Of a DNA stretch of 64,000 nt, positions 1 through 8,989 are shown piece by piece. Every line of letters starts with the position of its first letter. Positions within the stretch are counted from its first letter, which is position 1. The DNA comes from CADEEN01 sp963751775 (GTDB lineage: Bacteria; Pseudomonadota; Gammaproteobacteria; Burkholderiales; Burkholderiaceae_C). Made by a program: the position numbers and the translations under genes. Where the stretch lies: NCBI GenBank assembly GCA_963751775.1, contig CAVVVW010000028.1:434001-498000 (forward strand), written 5' to 3'. The notes beneath the pieces were generated by a model, which did not search any database, was not told the origin of the DNA, and was given only the letters and a program-made list of their open reading frames with translations.

Positions 1-34
1 CCGTACCGCCGCGCCTGAACGACAATCGCGCCCC

Positions 35-1098
35 ATGAACCCCGAGCCCTCTGCCGCCGAGTCGAGCCAGGTGCCACCCGAGCCGGCAGGCGGAACCGAC
101 CTTGCAGGCACGACAGCGCGTGATGGCGCCGCCGTCGGCACGACCGTGGCCTTGCCTGGTTCGGCGGCCGGTGCCTTGCCCGCGGAAGTCGGCGGACGCG
201 CCGGTGCTTTCGCCCGCCGCGGATGTGGCGAACGCGCCGGGGCTGTCGCCCGCCGCGGATATGGCGAACGCGCCGGGGCTGGCGCCCGCCGCGTGTGGCG
301 CCCGGCTGGCCGAGTTGTTCCCTGCGCTGTTCTCCGCGGCCGGTGCGCCCGGGCCGGTCAGGCCGATCAAGCTGCGCATCCACGCCGACATCCAGGCCCG
401 CGCGCCAGGAATCTTCAGCAAGCGGGCGCTGGGCATCTTCTTCAGTCGCTACACGACGACCAACGCCTACCTGAAGGCGTTGACGCTCGCGCCGCACCGA
501 TTCGACCTCGACGGCCAGGCGGCCGGCGAGATCAGCGACGAACACCGCCGCCTCGCAGCCGAGGAACTGGCGCGCCGCCAAGCATTGGCTGCCGAACGGC
601 GCGCCGCGCAGCGGCCGGCGCCACGTCGCGATGCAACGGGCCGGGACGACGGCGCTGCGCCCGGCGCGCAGCGCGAGCCGGCTCCGGCACACCAGCCCGA
701 CCCACGGCCGGACGCGCGCCGCGCGGCGCCACCGCGGCAGCGTCCACGCGACAGTGCGCAGCGAACCGACAGGCGCAACGACGCGATGCCGCCGTCGCGC
801 CCTGAGCAGAGCGCACGGCCGCCGCGGCGTGGCGAACCTGCGCCGCGGGCGCACACCCGCACAGCGTCGCGCGCCGATGCCACCGGTGCCGGAGTCGCAG
901 GCGCCCGCGGCCCTGCCGGTCGATCCGGCGCAGCGCGAACGCGTGTTGTTGCTGCGCAGTTTCGAGGCCAGCCCCCTCAGCAAGGCCAATTTCTGCGCCC
1001 TCAAGGGCATCTCCGAAGCCACGCTCGACGCGGCGCTGGCCCGGGCTGAAAGCGAAGGACCGGTGAAAGCTGCGCCGAAGAAGAGCAGCAGCCGGTAG
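35..1098 (+). CDS. ProQ/FinO-domain RNA chaperone (frameshifted)
   Basis: Likely an RNA-binding post-transcriptional regulator of the ProQ/FinO family. The FinO core lies at about 340-560 and shows the family pattern IKLRIHADIQARAPG followed by FSKRALGIFFSRYTTTNAYL and FDLDGQAAGEISDEH. The basic, Arg/Ala/Pro-rich linker and the C-terminal block ending at 1098 (LLLRSFEASPLSKANFCALK) also match Burkholderiales ProQ-like proteins. The reading frame moves twice. The plausible acidic N-terminus starts at ATG 35 in one frame, the FinO core is in the next, and the C-terminal block is in a third. Both shifts (about 170-192 and 800-870) have the sign of one extra base, so sequencing error is more likely than true inactivation. 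The N-terminal start is uncertain because the first 150 residues are low complexity. Confidence 0.75.
192..296 (+). repeat. 36-bp in-frame tandem repeat, about 2.9 copies
   Basis: Three consecutive units start at 192, 228 and 264. In the ProQ-like frame they encode a 12-residue period (ADAPVLSPAADV, then ANAPGLSPAADM, then a truncated third copy). The period is a multiple of three, so copy-number change would keep the frame. The repeat lies in the disordered N-terminal linker just upstream of the FinO domain. Confidence 0.85.
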
Positions 1099-1327
1099 GA
1101 AGAGCGTCCAGAACGCTTCGTGTCTCGACCCAGCGCGCCCCGGGGTCCCTGAAGTTGGGAGACCACGGCCGCGCTCTGATAGCTGGTATCTGCGGGCCAT
1201 GGGTGCGGGGCGCTATGCACCCGCTCTGCCGTCCCGTGTCAGGCGGGCATTGGCACGGCGCGGCCTCTCGTGCGACTCGCGCTCATCGTCATCGCAGCAC
1301 GCTGCAGGCCCCGCGCCGACCCGCCGG

Positions 1328-1819
1328 CTATTCCTTCGGCTCGTCGATGAAGCGCGCGGCAAAGGCTTCGGCGACGGCCGCACCGCGCACGTCGCGCAAC
1401 ATCTGCGCGCCCAACACCAGCAGCGGCCGCAGTTCGGGCATCGACTTCGAGCGCTCAATCTTGATGGCCAAGGTTTCCGCGGCCGGGCCCAGGTGGTCGT
1501 TGAGTTGGCGCACGGCATCGCGGCGCAGCGCATCAAACGCGGCCCCGGCACCTTCGCGCGTCGGCGCCATGCCCGATGGCGGCACCGGCCTGCGTTCGGG
1601 CGGCCGCGCGGCCAGCGTCGCCAGCACTTCGATAAAGCCATCGGCCAACAGGCTGGCCAGCGCTCCCTCTGCGTCGGTCTGAATCATGCGCATGAGTTCG
1701 TCGTCGGCGCGTTTGCCGTCGACCAGGATCAGCGCGCTGCGAACGCGTGGCGACAAGCGATGCGCCCGCGTCTCGATTTCGGCGGCGCCTTTGGCGGTCT
1801 TTCGATAGACGATCGTCAT
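1328..1819 (-). CDS. Hypothetical protein, 163 aa
   Basis: I do not recognise a named family. The protein starts MTIVYRKTAKGAAEIETR and has a block RSALILVDGKRADDELMRM near residues 30-45. This looks like the short winged-helix-like segments (LVDG motif followed by a helix and a poorly conserved leucine-rich stretch) seen in small uncharacterised betaproteobacterial proteins. There is no signal peptide or membrane segment, so it is probably cytoplasmic. It lies 101 bases downstream of the DUF5666 gene on the same strand and may be its last operon member. The ATG at 1817-1819 was chosen because the frame upstream of it is unlike coding sequence. A larger frame extends to 2425 but overlaps the DUF5666 gene. 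Confidence 0.6.
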   Translation of the reverse strand: MTIVYRKTAKGAAEIETRAHRLSPRVRSALILVDGKRADDELMRMIQTDAEGALASLLADGFIEVLATLAARPPERRPVPPSGMAPTREGAGAAFDALRRDAVRQLNDHLGPAAETLAIKIERSKSMPELRPLLVLGAQMLRDVRGAAVAEAFAARFIDEPKE

Positions 1820-1920
1820 GTAGAGCGCAGGATAGCGCGACGCGGCTCGGCCACCATCGGTGCCGGCGTCTTTTTGGGCAATCGGCCGCAGGTTGCCGCG
1901 TGGTGCTGCGCCGGGCGGCG

Positions 1921-3111
1921 TCAGAGAAACGTGATCCGTACGGCCCGCACCGCCGTGCCGTCGGCGGAAAGCGTGCCCTGCATGCGCACCTTGACGCCGT
2001 TGGCCAGCATGGTGGCGGCGCCGTTGACGTAGGTTGCTGCGCTGGCGTCCACCGCAACGCCACGCACGACGAAGTTGGCCCCACTCAATCCGCCGACCGC
2101 GCCGATGACTTGAAAGCTTCGTCTCTCGGCCTCCTGGGCCGTCAGCAGCTTGATCCTGTCTGCAACCAGTACGCCAGCCACCAGCCTGCCACTGACCTCT
2201 GCATGCGCGCCCGCAACCAACGCCGCCGGAGCGGGAACAATCGTAGCGAGGCTTGCATCGACGCTGATCGTGCCGATGCGCACCAGCCCCTGCACCGTCG
2301 GCGCATCCACCAGCCCCTCGACCGCGACATGTGCAGCGTCCGCGGGCGGGGTCGGCGACGGGCCGAATGCCGCGACGCCCAGCACGCCGCCAATCGAAGC
2401 GCCGCTGAGCGTCACGTGAACCCACTGCCCGTCAGCGAGGCCGGGCGGTACGTTGGCGGCACTGCTGTAGTCGAGCAATGCCGCACCGATGCCAAAGCGC
2501 TTCGTATGGGCATCGATTCCGGCGACGGGTCCTCGCAGCCGCCGCGCGTCGCCGCTGAGCGCGGGTTCGAGGCGTGTCGCCACCGTCTGCCCCGAGCTTC
2601 CGGCGAAGCCATAGACGGACACCATGTCGCCGGCCTTCAGCGCCGCCAGGCCGCCATGCAGGGTGGCGTCAAAGGCGGTCGAGCCGTTGACGACAACGGT
2701 CTGGCCGAGCACGTTGAGCGAGCGCCTGCCGACATCGGTCGCCGTTACCGGGCCGACGACGGCGCGTGTCAGACGCACGCTCGCTGCGGTTGACGCCGGC
2801 CCGTTCGGCCCAGCGGCGATCGTCGTGCCGTCGACGTCAGCCATCATGCCCAGGCGCAGTTCGTTGCCGTCGCGTGCGACCGGCGCACCGTCGTCGTTGA
2901 TGATCACCGCCCTTGTGTCATCGAACTCGATGCCGCCGACGAAGATCGATCCGAAGCCGTCGACCGGCGCCGAGCCGAACGCGCCCGTGCCGCCGGTACC
3001 GACGCCGCACCCCGCGGTCCAGGCCGCGGCAAGCAGCGTGAGCGCGGGGCCGCGGAGCCGGCACAGTGCCACCTTGTCGTGAAGACAGCGTTGCAGTTTG
3101 CTGTTGATCAT
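1921..3111 (-). CDS. DUF5666 lipoprotein
   Basis: Secreted lipoprotein of 396 aa. After a basic N-terminus there is a short hydrophobic stretch (LTLLAAAWTAGC) whose cysteine fits a lipobox, followed by a glycine-rich segment and PVDGFGSIFVGGIEFDD, the usual opening of DUF5666 proteins. The rest is a run of beta-rich modules of about 70-80 residues built on GxVxxxDxxxxxxxVxG-like strands, ending in VRMQGTLSADGTAVRAV. The molecular function of the family is unknown. Its ATG overlaps the stop of the upstream DUF6502 gene by four bases (ATGA), which suggests translational coupling. The reading frame is intact. Confidence 0.8.
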   Translation of the reverse strand: MINSKLQRCLHDKVALCRLRGPALTLLAAAWTAGCGVGTGGTGAFGSAPVDGFGSIFVGGIEFDDTRAVIINDDGAPVARDGNELRLGMMADVDGTTIAAGPNGPASTAASVRLTRAVVGPVTATDVGRRSLNVLGQTVVVNGSTAFDATLHGGLAALKAGDMVSVYGFAGSSGQTVATRLEPALSGDARRLRGPVAGIDAHTKRFGIGAALLDYSSAANVPPGLADGQWVHVTLSGASIGGVLGVAAFGPSPTPPADAAHVAVEGLVDAPTVQGLVRIGTISVDASLATIVPAPAALVAGAHAEVSGRLVAGVLVADRIKLLTAQEAERRSFQVIGAVGGLSGANFVVRGVAVDASAATYVNGAATMLANGVKVRMQGTLSADGTAVRAVRITFL

Positions 3112-3989
3112 GTCGGATCCTTGCTTCGACGCAATCGCGCCGGACGGCCGGGCGAAGCGGTTGGGGCCGTCCGAACGCCCGCGTTGAAGGTATACAGGCC
3201 GATGCGCAGCCGCTGGTCGCGGGCGCGGCCCAGGCGCTGGTCGTCTTCGATCATGCGCTCCAGCGCAGGCACCATCGCCTCGATCAGCAGCTTCCACTGC
3301 GTCGTGACGAGTGCGCGCACCTGAGCCATCGACTCGGCCGAGAGGTCGTCGGCGAATACCGCCTGCTCGAAGTGTCGCTGTCCATCGCCCAGGACGTTGT
3401 CGACCGCGGCTTCAAGGTGGTCGCCAACGTTGTCGCCGAGAAAACCCAGCATGCGCTGGGCATCGCCGCGCGGCACATAGGCTGATCTGACCAGCGCCAC
3501 CGTGTCCCTCGCCGCGTCGTGCGTGGCCAATCCGAGGCGCATCAGCTCCTCTAGGATGCTGCGCGGGTGCACGTCGGTGGTCACCGAATGAGCCAGCGCC
3601 TCGAAGCTCGCCCCCGGCCCCTGGCGTGGCAGCGCCCGGGGGGTGCCGCGCTTGGTGCGAAATTCGGGCGCCGTCGTCCAGTGCGCGAAGACCTCGGCGG
3701 CGATCGAACGCGACCTTGTCGCGGCAGCACGTGGTTGTTCAGCGAGGAGCCGGGCGACCTCGCGGCGGTTGAGGCCGGTGGCGGTACTGATGCGGCTGAC
3801 GCGGCCAGCGACGTCGCCGGCCTTCGATGCCTCGACGAAAGCGCGCTTGAACAGTTCCGCCGCCTGTGCGAACGGCAGCCCGCCGGCGATGGCCAGCCGC
3901 GCCGACGGCCGCAGCACGGCGGCCAGTGCGGCAGCCAGGGCTTGCTGCGGCTCGGGGTCGGTGCGGTCAGGAGCGGCCATGCAATGCAA
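3108..3989 (-). CDS. DUF6502 family protein
   Basis: Soluble 293-aa protein with no signal peptide. Residues about 15-75 contain an alpha-helical block (LRPSARLAIAGGLPFAQAAE) and then RISTATGLNRREVARLL, which reads like a helix-turn-helix. The rest is helical, with a conserved VTTDVHPRSILEELMRLGL segment. This is the DUF6502 arrangement. The family's role is not established, and a DNA-binding regulatory role is only an inference from the helix-turn-helix-like segment. It sits between two lipoprotein genes of the same operon and overlaps the DUF5666 start by four bases. A second in-frame ATG three codons in (MAAPDRTD) is an equally good start. Confidence 0.7.
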   Translation of the reverse strand: MHCMAAPDRTDPEPQQALAAALAAVLRPSARLAIAGGLPFAQAAELFKRAFVEASKAGDVAGRVSRISTATGLNRREVARLLAEQPRAAATRSRSIAAEVFAHWTTAPEFRTKRGTPRALPRQGPGASFEALAHSVTTDVHPRSILEELMRLGLATHDAARDTVALVRSAYVPRGDAQRMLGFLGDNVGDHLEAAVDNVLGDGQRHFEQAVFADDLSAESMAQVRALVTTQWKLLIEAMVPALERMIEDDQRLGRARDQRLRIGLYTFNAGVRTAPTASPGRPARLRRSKDPT

Positions 3990-4054
3990 AGGCAGGGAAG
4001 AAGGCGCCGGCGCCGTCGAAGCGGCCGGCGCACATTACACGATCCTGCCGCCGA

Positions 4055-5273
4055 TTACGGGAAGGTGAAGTCCACTGGCGTGTTGGAGCCTGTCGTGACG
4101 GTGAGCAGGCTCAGAGAACTTCGTCGTCGAACCCGAGGTCGCGGCGATCGTGTACTTGCCCGCGGCGCCACCGTCCGCGGTGAACGTCAGCATGCCGACG
4201 GTCGTATATGGCGCAACCATCGGCGCGCCAACGGGCAACGTGAACGAATAGGTGCCCAGAACCGTGTCGGCGGCGGCAAATGCCACTTCGATCGTGCCGC
4301 CTGCGGTCAGCGTCTGCTGCGCGACCAGCGCGGCGTCGACCGGCGTCACGCTGGTCGTCACCGTGCCGCCCTGGCCGCCCGTGGCCGACGCGGGAGGATT
4401 GATCGGGGCACCAGGCATCGTCGTCACCAGCTGGCTCTGAACGAGCACGCCCGTCACCACTGCGGTGGCACGACCATTCGACGTGACGACGAGGTCGTAG
4501 GTGCCGGGCGCAACCGGTTGCAGCAGGTAGTTGCCATTGACATCGGGCGTCGTCGCCCTGATGACCAGCGGCGGCTGCGTCGACGTTCCCGGCTGCTCGA
4601 GCATGATCTGGGTGTTCGCGCCGGTATCGCCGTCGATCGACGCATCGACCATGCCCCTGATGCCCGAAATGTAGTTCGGCGCCACCGAGACCACCGGCTT
4701 CAGCAGGTACTTGCCAGACTTGCCGGCGCTGACGACCGATTTGCAGGCGTTGAAATCGACCACGAAGTCGGCCATCTGGTCGGGCGCGATCTGGATGTCG
4801 ACATTCATCTTCAATCCGGTCTGCTGGGCGCTGGGCGTCGTTAGCGCGAGTTCTGGGCCGCCGCCGCCGGTGAGCACGACGGAATTGGCCAGCGGCATGC
4901 CGCTGTTGGATGCCAGCAGCAAGCGCATCTGGGTGTAGTTGCCGGCCGGCAGCGGCGTCTGGCCGAGTGTGGCGAGGACGCCGTTTTGCAGGTTCAGCAA
5001 GTTGATCTTCTGCGCGGTGATCGGGACGTGGACCCAGCCGGCGTCGGTGGCCGCGGCGGTGCTGCTCTGGTGCACGCTGATGTCGGTGATCGTCACGTTG
5101 ACGGCGTCGTAGCCGCAGCCCGGCGCGTCGGTCAACGACAGTTGCAGCACGCCGTTTGCGCTCGTGCTGCCGCCGCCGTCGCCGCAGGCGGCGAGGGCCA
5201 GAGCCAGACTCGCCGCGATCGTGGCGAGCACGACGCCCGGTCGGGGCAGCGTGTTGGGAAACATTCGGAACAT
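4055..5273 (-). CDS. DUF4382 lipoprotein (3' frameshift)
   Basis: Lipoprotein of about 405 aa. MFRMFPNTLPRPG is followed by a hydrophobic stretch ending LALAACGDGGG, a clear lipobox cysteine. The DUF4382 domain follows (LSLTDAPGCGYDAVNVTITD, then LLNLQNGVLATLG and LPAGNYTQMRLLL), and then a carboxypeptidase-regulatory-like Ig fold (DVNGNYLLQPVAPGTYDLVV). The start at 5273 is supported by a strong AAGGAGA ribosome site seven bases upstream. Near 4110 the frame shifts. The open frame continues to 4035 with non-family residues, whereas the next frame gives LLTVTTGSNTPVDFTFP and a stop at 4055, which is clearly the natural end. The shift corresponds to one extra base. First gene of the DUF4382-DUF6502-DUF5666 operon. 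Confidence 0.8.
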
Positions 5274-5538
5274 GAGCCTCTCCTTGACTGTGGGGATGTG
5301 CGGGCTGCCATATGAGCGATGACGTGGCCTGATACTACATGTGTGATCTGCACATTTAATCTCCAGTTGTAAGAACGTGGGTTCCACAGCCGCGGACTCC
5401 CGCGAGTCGGGGGCGACGAGGGCAGACGCGACTCAGATCTGCTGCGCACGCGACCGACGGACGATGCATCGGTGGCATCGCGACAGATCTGGCGAGAGCC
5501 GGGTCGGCGTCGAATGTCACCGCCGAAACCCTCGCCGT

Positions 5539-8500
5539 TCAATGAAAGTCACGCGAGCGTGTGGCCAGCTCGCCCAGCCATGGCGTCATGTCGACCAGCC
5601 TGCGTGCGATCAGATGCGTGCTGCCGTCCTTGGCCTGCCACTGTCCGGCCACCGCGAGCAGGCGCGAACGCAACAGCGCCGTGCGCTGGCGTTCGCGCAC
5701 CTGGCGCCAGACGATGATGTTGACGCTGCCGGTCTCGTCTTCCAGGGTGACGAAGATGACGCCCTTGGCGGTCTCGGGCTGCTGGCGCATGGTGACGATG
5801 CCGCAGGCCCAGGCGCTGGCGCCGTCTTTCAGCAAGGCCAGTTGCTCGGCGCTGCGCCAGCCGCGTTGGGCCAGGCGCTGACGCAGCAGGGCCAACGGGT
5901 GACGGCGCAGCGTCAGGCCGGTGGCGGCGTAATCCAAGGCGATGGCTTCGCCTTCGGGGGCGGTGAACAGGTCGGGCTGTTCATGGGCCTGTTCGACGAT
6001 CGGGGCCTTGGCCAGCAGCCCGTCGTCGGCACGCTCCTGGCCGGCCGCCGCCCACAACTGGCGCCGGCGGTGGCCGGCCAGCGACTGCAGGGCGTCGGCG
6101 CGCGCCAGGGATTGCAAATCCCGCGCATCGAGCTGGGCGCGGCGCGCCATGTCGTCGACGCTGGCGAACCCCTGCACGCGCCGTGCCTGCGTCAGGCGCT
6201 CGGCCGCGGCCTGCGTCAGCGTGCTCACCAGGCGCAGGCCCAGGCGCACCGCCGGATGCTTGCCACCACGACCATTGGCACGATGCCCTTCGACAAGCTC
6301 AGGGCGACCGGGGGAAGGATGCTCCAGCGTGCAATCCCAATCGCTCGCGCAGACATCGACCGGCCGCACCTCGACGCCGTGCCGCCTGGCGTCCTGCAGC
6401 AGTTGCGAGGGCGCATAAAAACCCATCGGCTGCGAGTTGATCAACGCGGCCAGGAAGATCGCCGGCTCGTGGCACTTCAGCCACAGGCTGACATAGGCCA
6501 GCAGCGCGAAGCTGTAGGCGTGGCTTTCGGGAAAGCCGTATTCGCCGAAGCCGCAGATCTGCTTGAAGATGGCGTCGGCGAAGTCGGCGTCGTAGCCCTT
6601 GCTGGCCATGCCCTGCTTGATGCGCGTCTCGAACCGGTCGACATGGCCGTCGCGCCGCCACGCCGCCATCGCCCGGCGCAGGCCGTCGGCCTCGCCGGGC
6701 GTGAAGCCGGCGGCGATGACGCAGATCTGCATCACCTGCTCCTGGAAGATCGGCACGCCCAGCGTGCGGCCGAGCGCGGCGTCGAGCGCGGGGTAACGCG
6801 ACGGCTCGCTGCGGCCGGCGGCGGCCTCGTCGCGGCGCTTCAAGTACGGATGCACCATGCCGCCCTGGATCGGGCCGGGGCGCACGATCGCCACTTCGAT
6901 CACCAGGTCGTACAGGGTGCGCGGTTTCAGCCGCGGCAGCATGCTCATCTGGGCCCGGCTCTCGATCTGGAACACGCCGACGGTGTCGGCGCGGCAGGCC
7001 ATCTCGAACGAGGCGGCGTCGTCCTGCGGGATGTCCTGCATGCGCCAGCGCTGGCCATGCCAGACGGTCATCAGGTCGAGCGTGCGGCGGATGCACGACA
7101 GCATGCCCAGCGCGAGCACGTCGACCTTCAACAGGCCCAGCGATTCGAGGTCGTCCTTGTCCCACTGGATGACGCGGCGATCGACCATCGCGGCGTTTTC
7201 GATCGGCACCAGGCGCGAGAGTTTGCCCGCGGCGATGACGAAGCCGCCGCTGTGCTGCGACAGGTGGCGCGGAAAGCCGCGCAGTGCGGCGATCAACTCC
7301 AGCCAGCGCCGGGTGACCGGCGCATCGGCGTCGATGCCGGCCTCGGCCAGGCCCAGCGCCAGGCGGTTCGGGTCGTCGAACCAGTGCACCGAACGCGCCA
7401 GCGCGTCGATCTGCGGCTCGTCCAGGCCGAGCGCCTTGCCGCTGTCGCGCACCGCGCCGCGCGTGCGGTAGGTGGCCAGCGCGGCGGCCAGCGCGCAGCG
7501 CTCGGTGCCGTACTTGGCGTAGATGTACTGGATGACCTCTTCGCGCCGCTCGTGCTCGAAATCGACATCGATGTCGGGCGGCTCGTTGCGCTCGCGCGAG
7601 ATGAAGCGCTCGAACAGCAGCGTGGTGTGCATCGGGTTGACTTCGGTGATGCCCAGGCAATAACAAACCGCCGAGTTGGCCGCCGAACCGCGGCCCTGGC
7701 ACAGGATGTTCTTGCCGCGCGCGAAGCGCACGATGTCGTGCACGGTGAGGAAGAACGCTTCGTAGCGCAGCGCGGCGATCAGCTCCATCTCCTTCTCGAT
7801 CTGCGCCTGCACCGAGGCCGGTGTGCCCTGCGGGTAGCGTTCGCGCGCGCCCAGCGCCGTCAGCGCGCGCAGGTGCGCGATCGGCGTACTGCCCTCGGGC
7901 ACCAGCTCGGCCGGGTATTCGTAGCGCAGCTCGCTCAAGGAAAACGAACAGCCCTCGGCGATGCGCAGCGTGGCCTGCAGCCACGCCGGCCGGTACAGCT
8001 GCACCAGGCGCAGCCGCGAGCGCAGATGCTGCTCGGCATTGCGCGCCAATGCGAAACCGCAGTCGGCCAGCGGCGTCTTCAGGCGCACCGCGGTCAGCGT
8101 GTCCTGCACCGGCTTCCTCGAGCGCAGGTGCATCAGCACGTCGCCCGCGGCCACCAGCGGCAGGCCGGTGCGCTCGGCCAGCGCGTCCAGCCGCTCGACG
8201 AGCAGTGAATCGTCGGCATACAGCAGCAATTCGACGGCAACCGCCGCGCGCTCGGCAAACGTGGCCTGCAGCCAGCGCGCCTGCGCGAGCAGGATCTCGG
8301 GCGGGTCGTCGCGGCGCGGGATCAGCAAGGCGTGGCAGCCCGGCGCACCGCGCAGATGCGGCGCTCCGCTGTCGAGGTCACGCACCGTGAGCCGGTACTG
8401 CCCCTTCGCGCAGCGCAGGCGAGCCAGCGTGATCAGCTCGCACAGGTCGCCGTAACCCTCGCGGTGGCGCGCGATCAGTACCAGCCGGCAGGCCGGCGTG

Positions 8501-8826
8501 GCGCCCTCGCCCTGCAGCTCGAACAGGCTGCCGATCAGCAGCTTGATCGCGTGGCCGGCTTCGCTCTGTCGCTTGGCCTCTTCGTGCGCCCGCACCACGC
8601 CGGCGACCGAGCATTCGTCGGTGATCGCGATGGCCACATAGCCGAGCTGGGCGGCGCGCGCAACCAGCTCTTCGGGATGCGAGGCGCCGGTGAGGAAGCT
8701 GAAGTTCGAGCGGCAATGCAGCTCGGCATATTCGGGCAGGTCATGCGGCAGGCAACCGAGCGGCGGCGGTGGTGGCACGAACGGCGGTTGCGGGCGCGGC
8801 GCCTTGGGATGCGTGGGTTGAGGCAT
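5539..8826 (-). CDS. dnaE2: Error-prone DNA polymerase III alpha subunit DnaE2 (ImuC)
   Basis: Translesion C-family polymerase of 1095 aa, intact. The N-terminal PHP domain begins YAELHCRSNFSFLTGASHPE at about residue 33. The catalytic palm carries the two-aspartate motif PPDIDVDFEHERR near residue 430. A helix-hairpin-helix region and a C-terminal OB fold (TLEDETGSVNIIVWR) follow. DnaE2 works with ImuA and ImuB, encoded directly upstream on the same strand, as the SOS-induced mutasome. Around residues 838-860 (about 6250-6314) a segment with RPELVEG interrupts the usual alignment and is encoded by a palindromic intragenic repeat (see separate entry). The start ATG at 8824-8826 precedes a proline-rich leader, so the true start could be somewhat downstream. 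Confidence 0.95.
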   Translation of the reverse strand: MPQPTHPKAPRPQPPFVPPPPPLGCLPHDLPEYAELHCRSNFSFLTGASHPEELVARAAQLGYVAIAITDECSVAGVVRAHEEAKRQSEAGHAIKLLIGSLFELQGEGATPACRLVLIARHREGYGDLCELITLARLRCAKGQYRLTVRDLDSGAPHLRGAPGCHALLIPRRDDPPEILLAQARWLQATFAERAAVAVELLLYADDSLLVERLDALAERTGLPLVAAGDVLMHLRSRKPVQDTLTAVRLKTPLADCGFALARNAEQHLRSRLRLVQLYRPAWLQATLRIAEGCSFSLSELRYEYPAELVPEGSTPIAHLRALTALGARERYPQGTPASVQAQIEKEMELIAALRYEAFFLTVHDIVRFARGKNILCQGRGSAANSAVCYCLGITEVNPMHTTLLFERFISRERNEPPDIDVDFEHERREEVIQYIYAKYGTERCALAAALATYRTRGAVRDSGKALGLDEPQIDALARSVHWFDDPNRLALGLAEAGIDADAPVTRRWLELIAALRGFPRHLSQHSGGFVIAAGKLSRLVPIENAAMVDRRVIQWDKDDLESLGLLKVDVLALGMLSCIRRTLDLMTVWHGQRWRMQDIPQDDAASFEMACRADTVGVFQIESRAQMSMLPRLKPRTLYDLVIEVAIVRPGPIQGGMVHPYLKRRDEAAAGRSEPSRYPALDAALGRTLGVPIFQEQVMQICVIAAGFTPGEADGLRRAMAAWRRDGHVDRFETRIKQGMASKGYDADFADAIFKQICGFGEYGFPESHAYSFALLAYVSLWLKCHEPAIFLAALINSQPMGFYAPSQLLQDARRHGVEVRPVDVCASDWDCTLEHPSPGRPELVEGHRANGRGGKHPAVRLGLRLVSTLTQAAAERLTQARRVQGFASVDDMARRAQLDARDLQSLARADALQSLAGHRRRQLWAAAGQERADDGLLAKAPIVEQAHEQPDLFTAPEGEAIALDYAATGLTLRRHPLALLRQRLAQRGWRSAEQLALLKDGASAWACGIVTMRQQPETAKGVIFVTLEDETGSVNIIVWRQVRERQRTALLRSRLLAVAGQWQAKDGSTHLIARRLVDMTPWLGELATRSRDFH
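6286..6314. repeat. Palindromic REP-like repeat inside dnaE2
   Basis: The plus strand reads CCCTTCGACAAGCTCAGGGC followed by GACCGGGGG. This is the short mobile palindromic repeat known from many Burkholderiales genomes, often translated as PFDKLRA or PELVEG in unrelated proteins. Here it lies in frame inside dnaE2 and is read on the minus strand as GRPELVEGHRANG. Confidence 0.7.
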
Positions 8827-8928
8827 GACTCAATGCGGACGCCTCATCTCAGTGGTCCATGGCGCCATCGCGCAATCCGAGACATGCACCGGAGTCTTGC
8901 CAAGCAACCGCCGCGGATCCGGCTTTGC

Positions 8929-8986
8929 CGGTCCGCCAGCGGTGCCCCCTCGAGGGGGAGCGGCGAAGCCGCTTCGGGGGTGGACC
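8929..8986. repeat. GC-rich nested palindromic intergenic element
   Basis: Between dnaE2 and imuB there is a block with several palindromes. CCCCCTCGAGGGGG lies at 8945-8958 and CGAAGCCGCTTCG follows shortly after. Such elements occur between genes in Leptothrix-like genomes. It may form a stem-loop in the imuB-dnaE2 transcript. No second copy was noticed in this window. Confidence 0.5.
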
Positions 8987-8989
8987 ACA

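Noticed and set aside
2411..2422. Other CACGTG hexamers (for example near 2413, 9081, 14132, 42089) as extra parS sites
   Set aside because: They lack the flanking TTTC/GAAA arms and are expected by chance in a GC-rich sequence.
5377..8208. Long 943-residue plus-strand frame opposite dnaE2
   Set aside because: Its composition (Gln/Arg/His/Ala-rich) is that of an antisense shadow of a GC-rich gene, and dnaE2 on the minus strand is clearly conserved.
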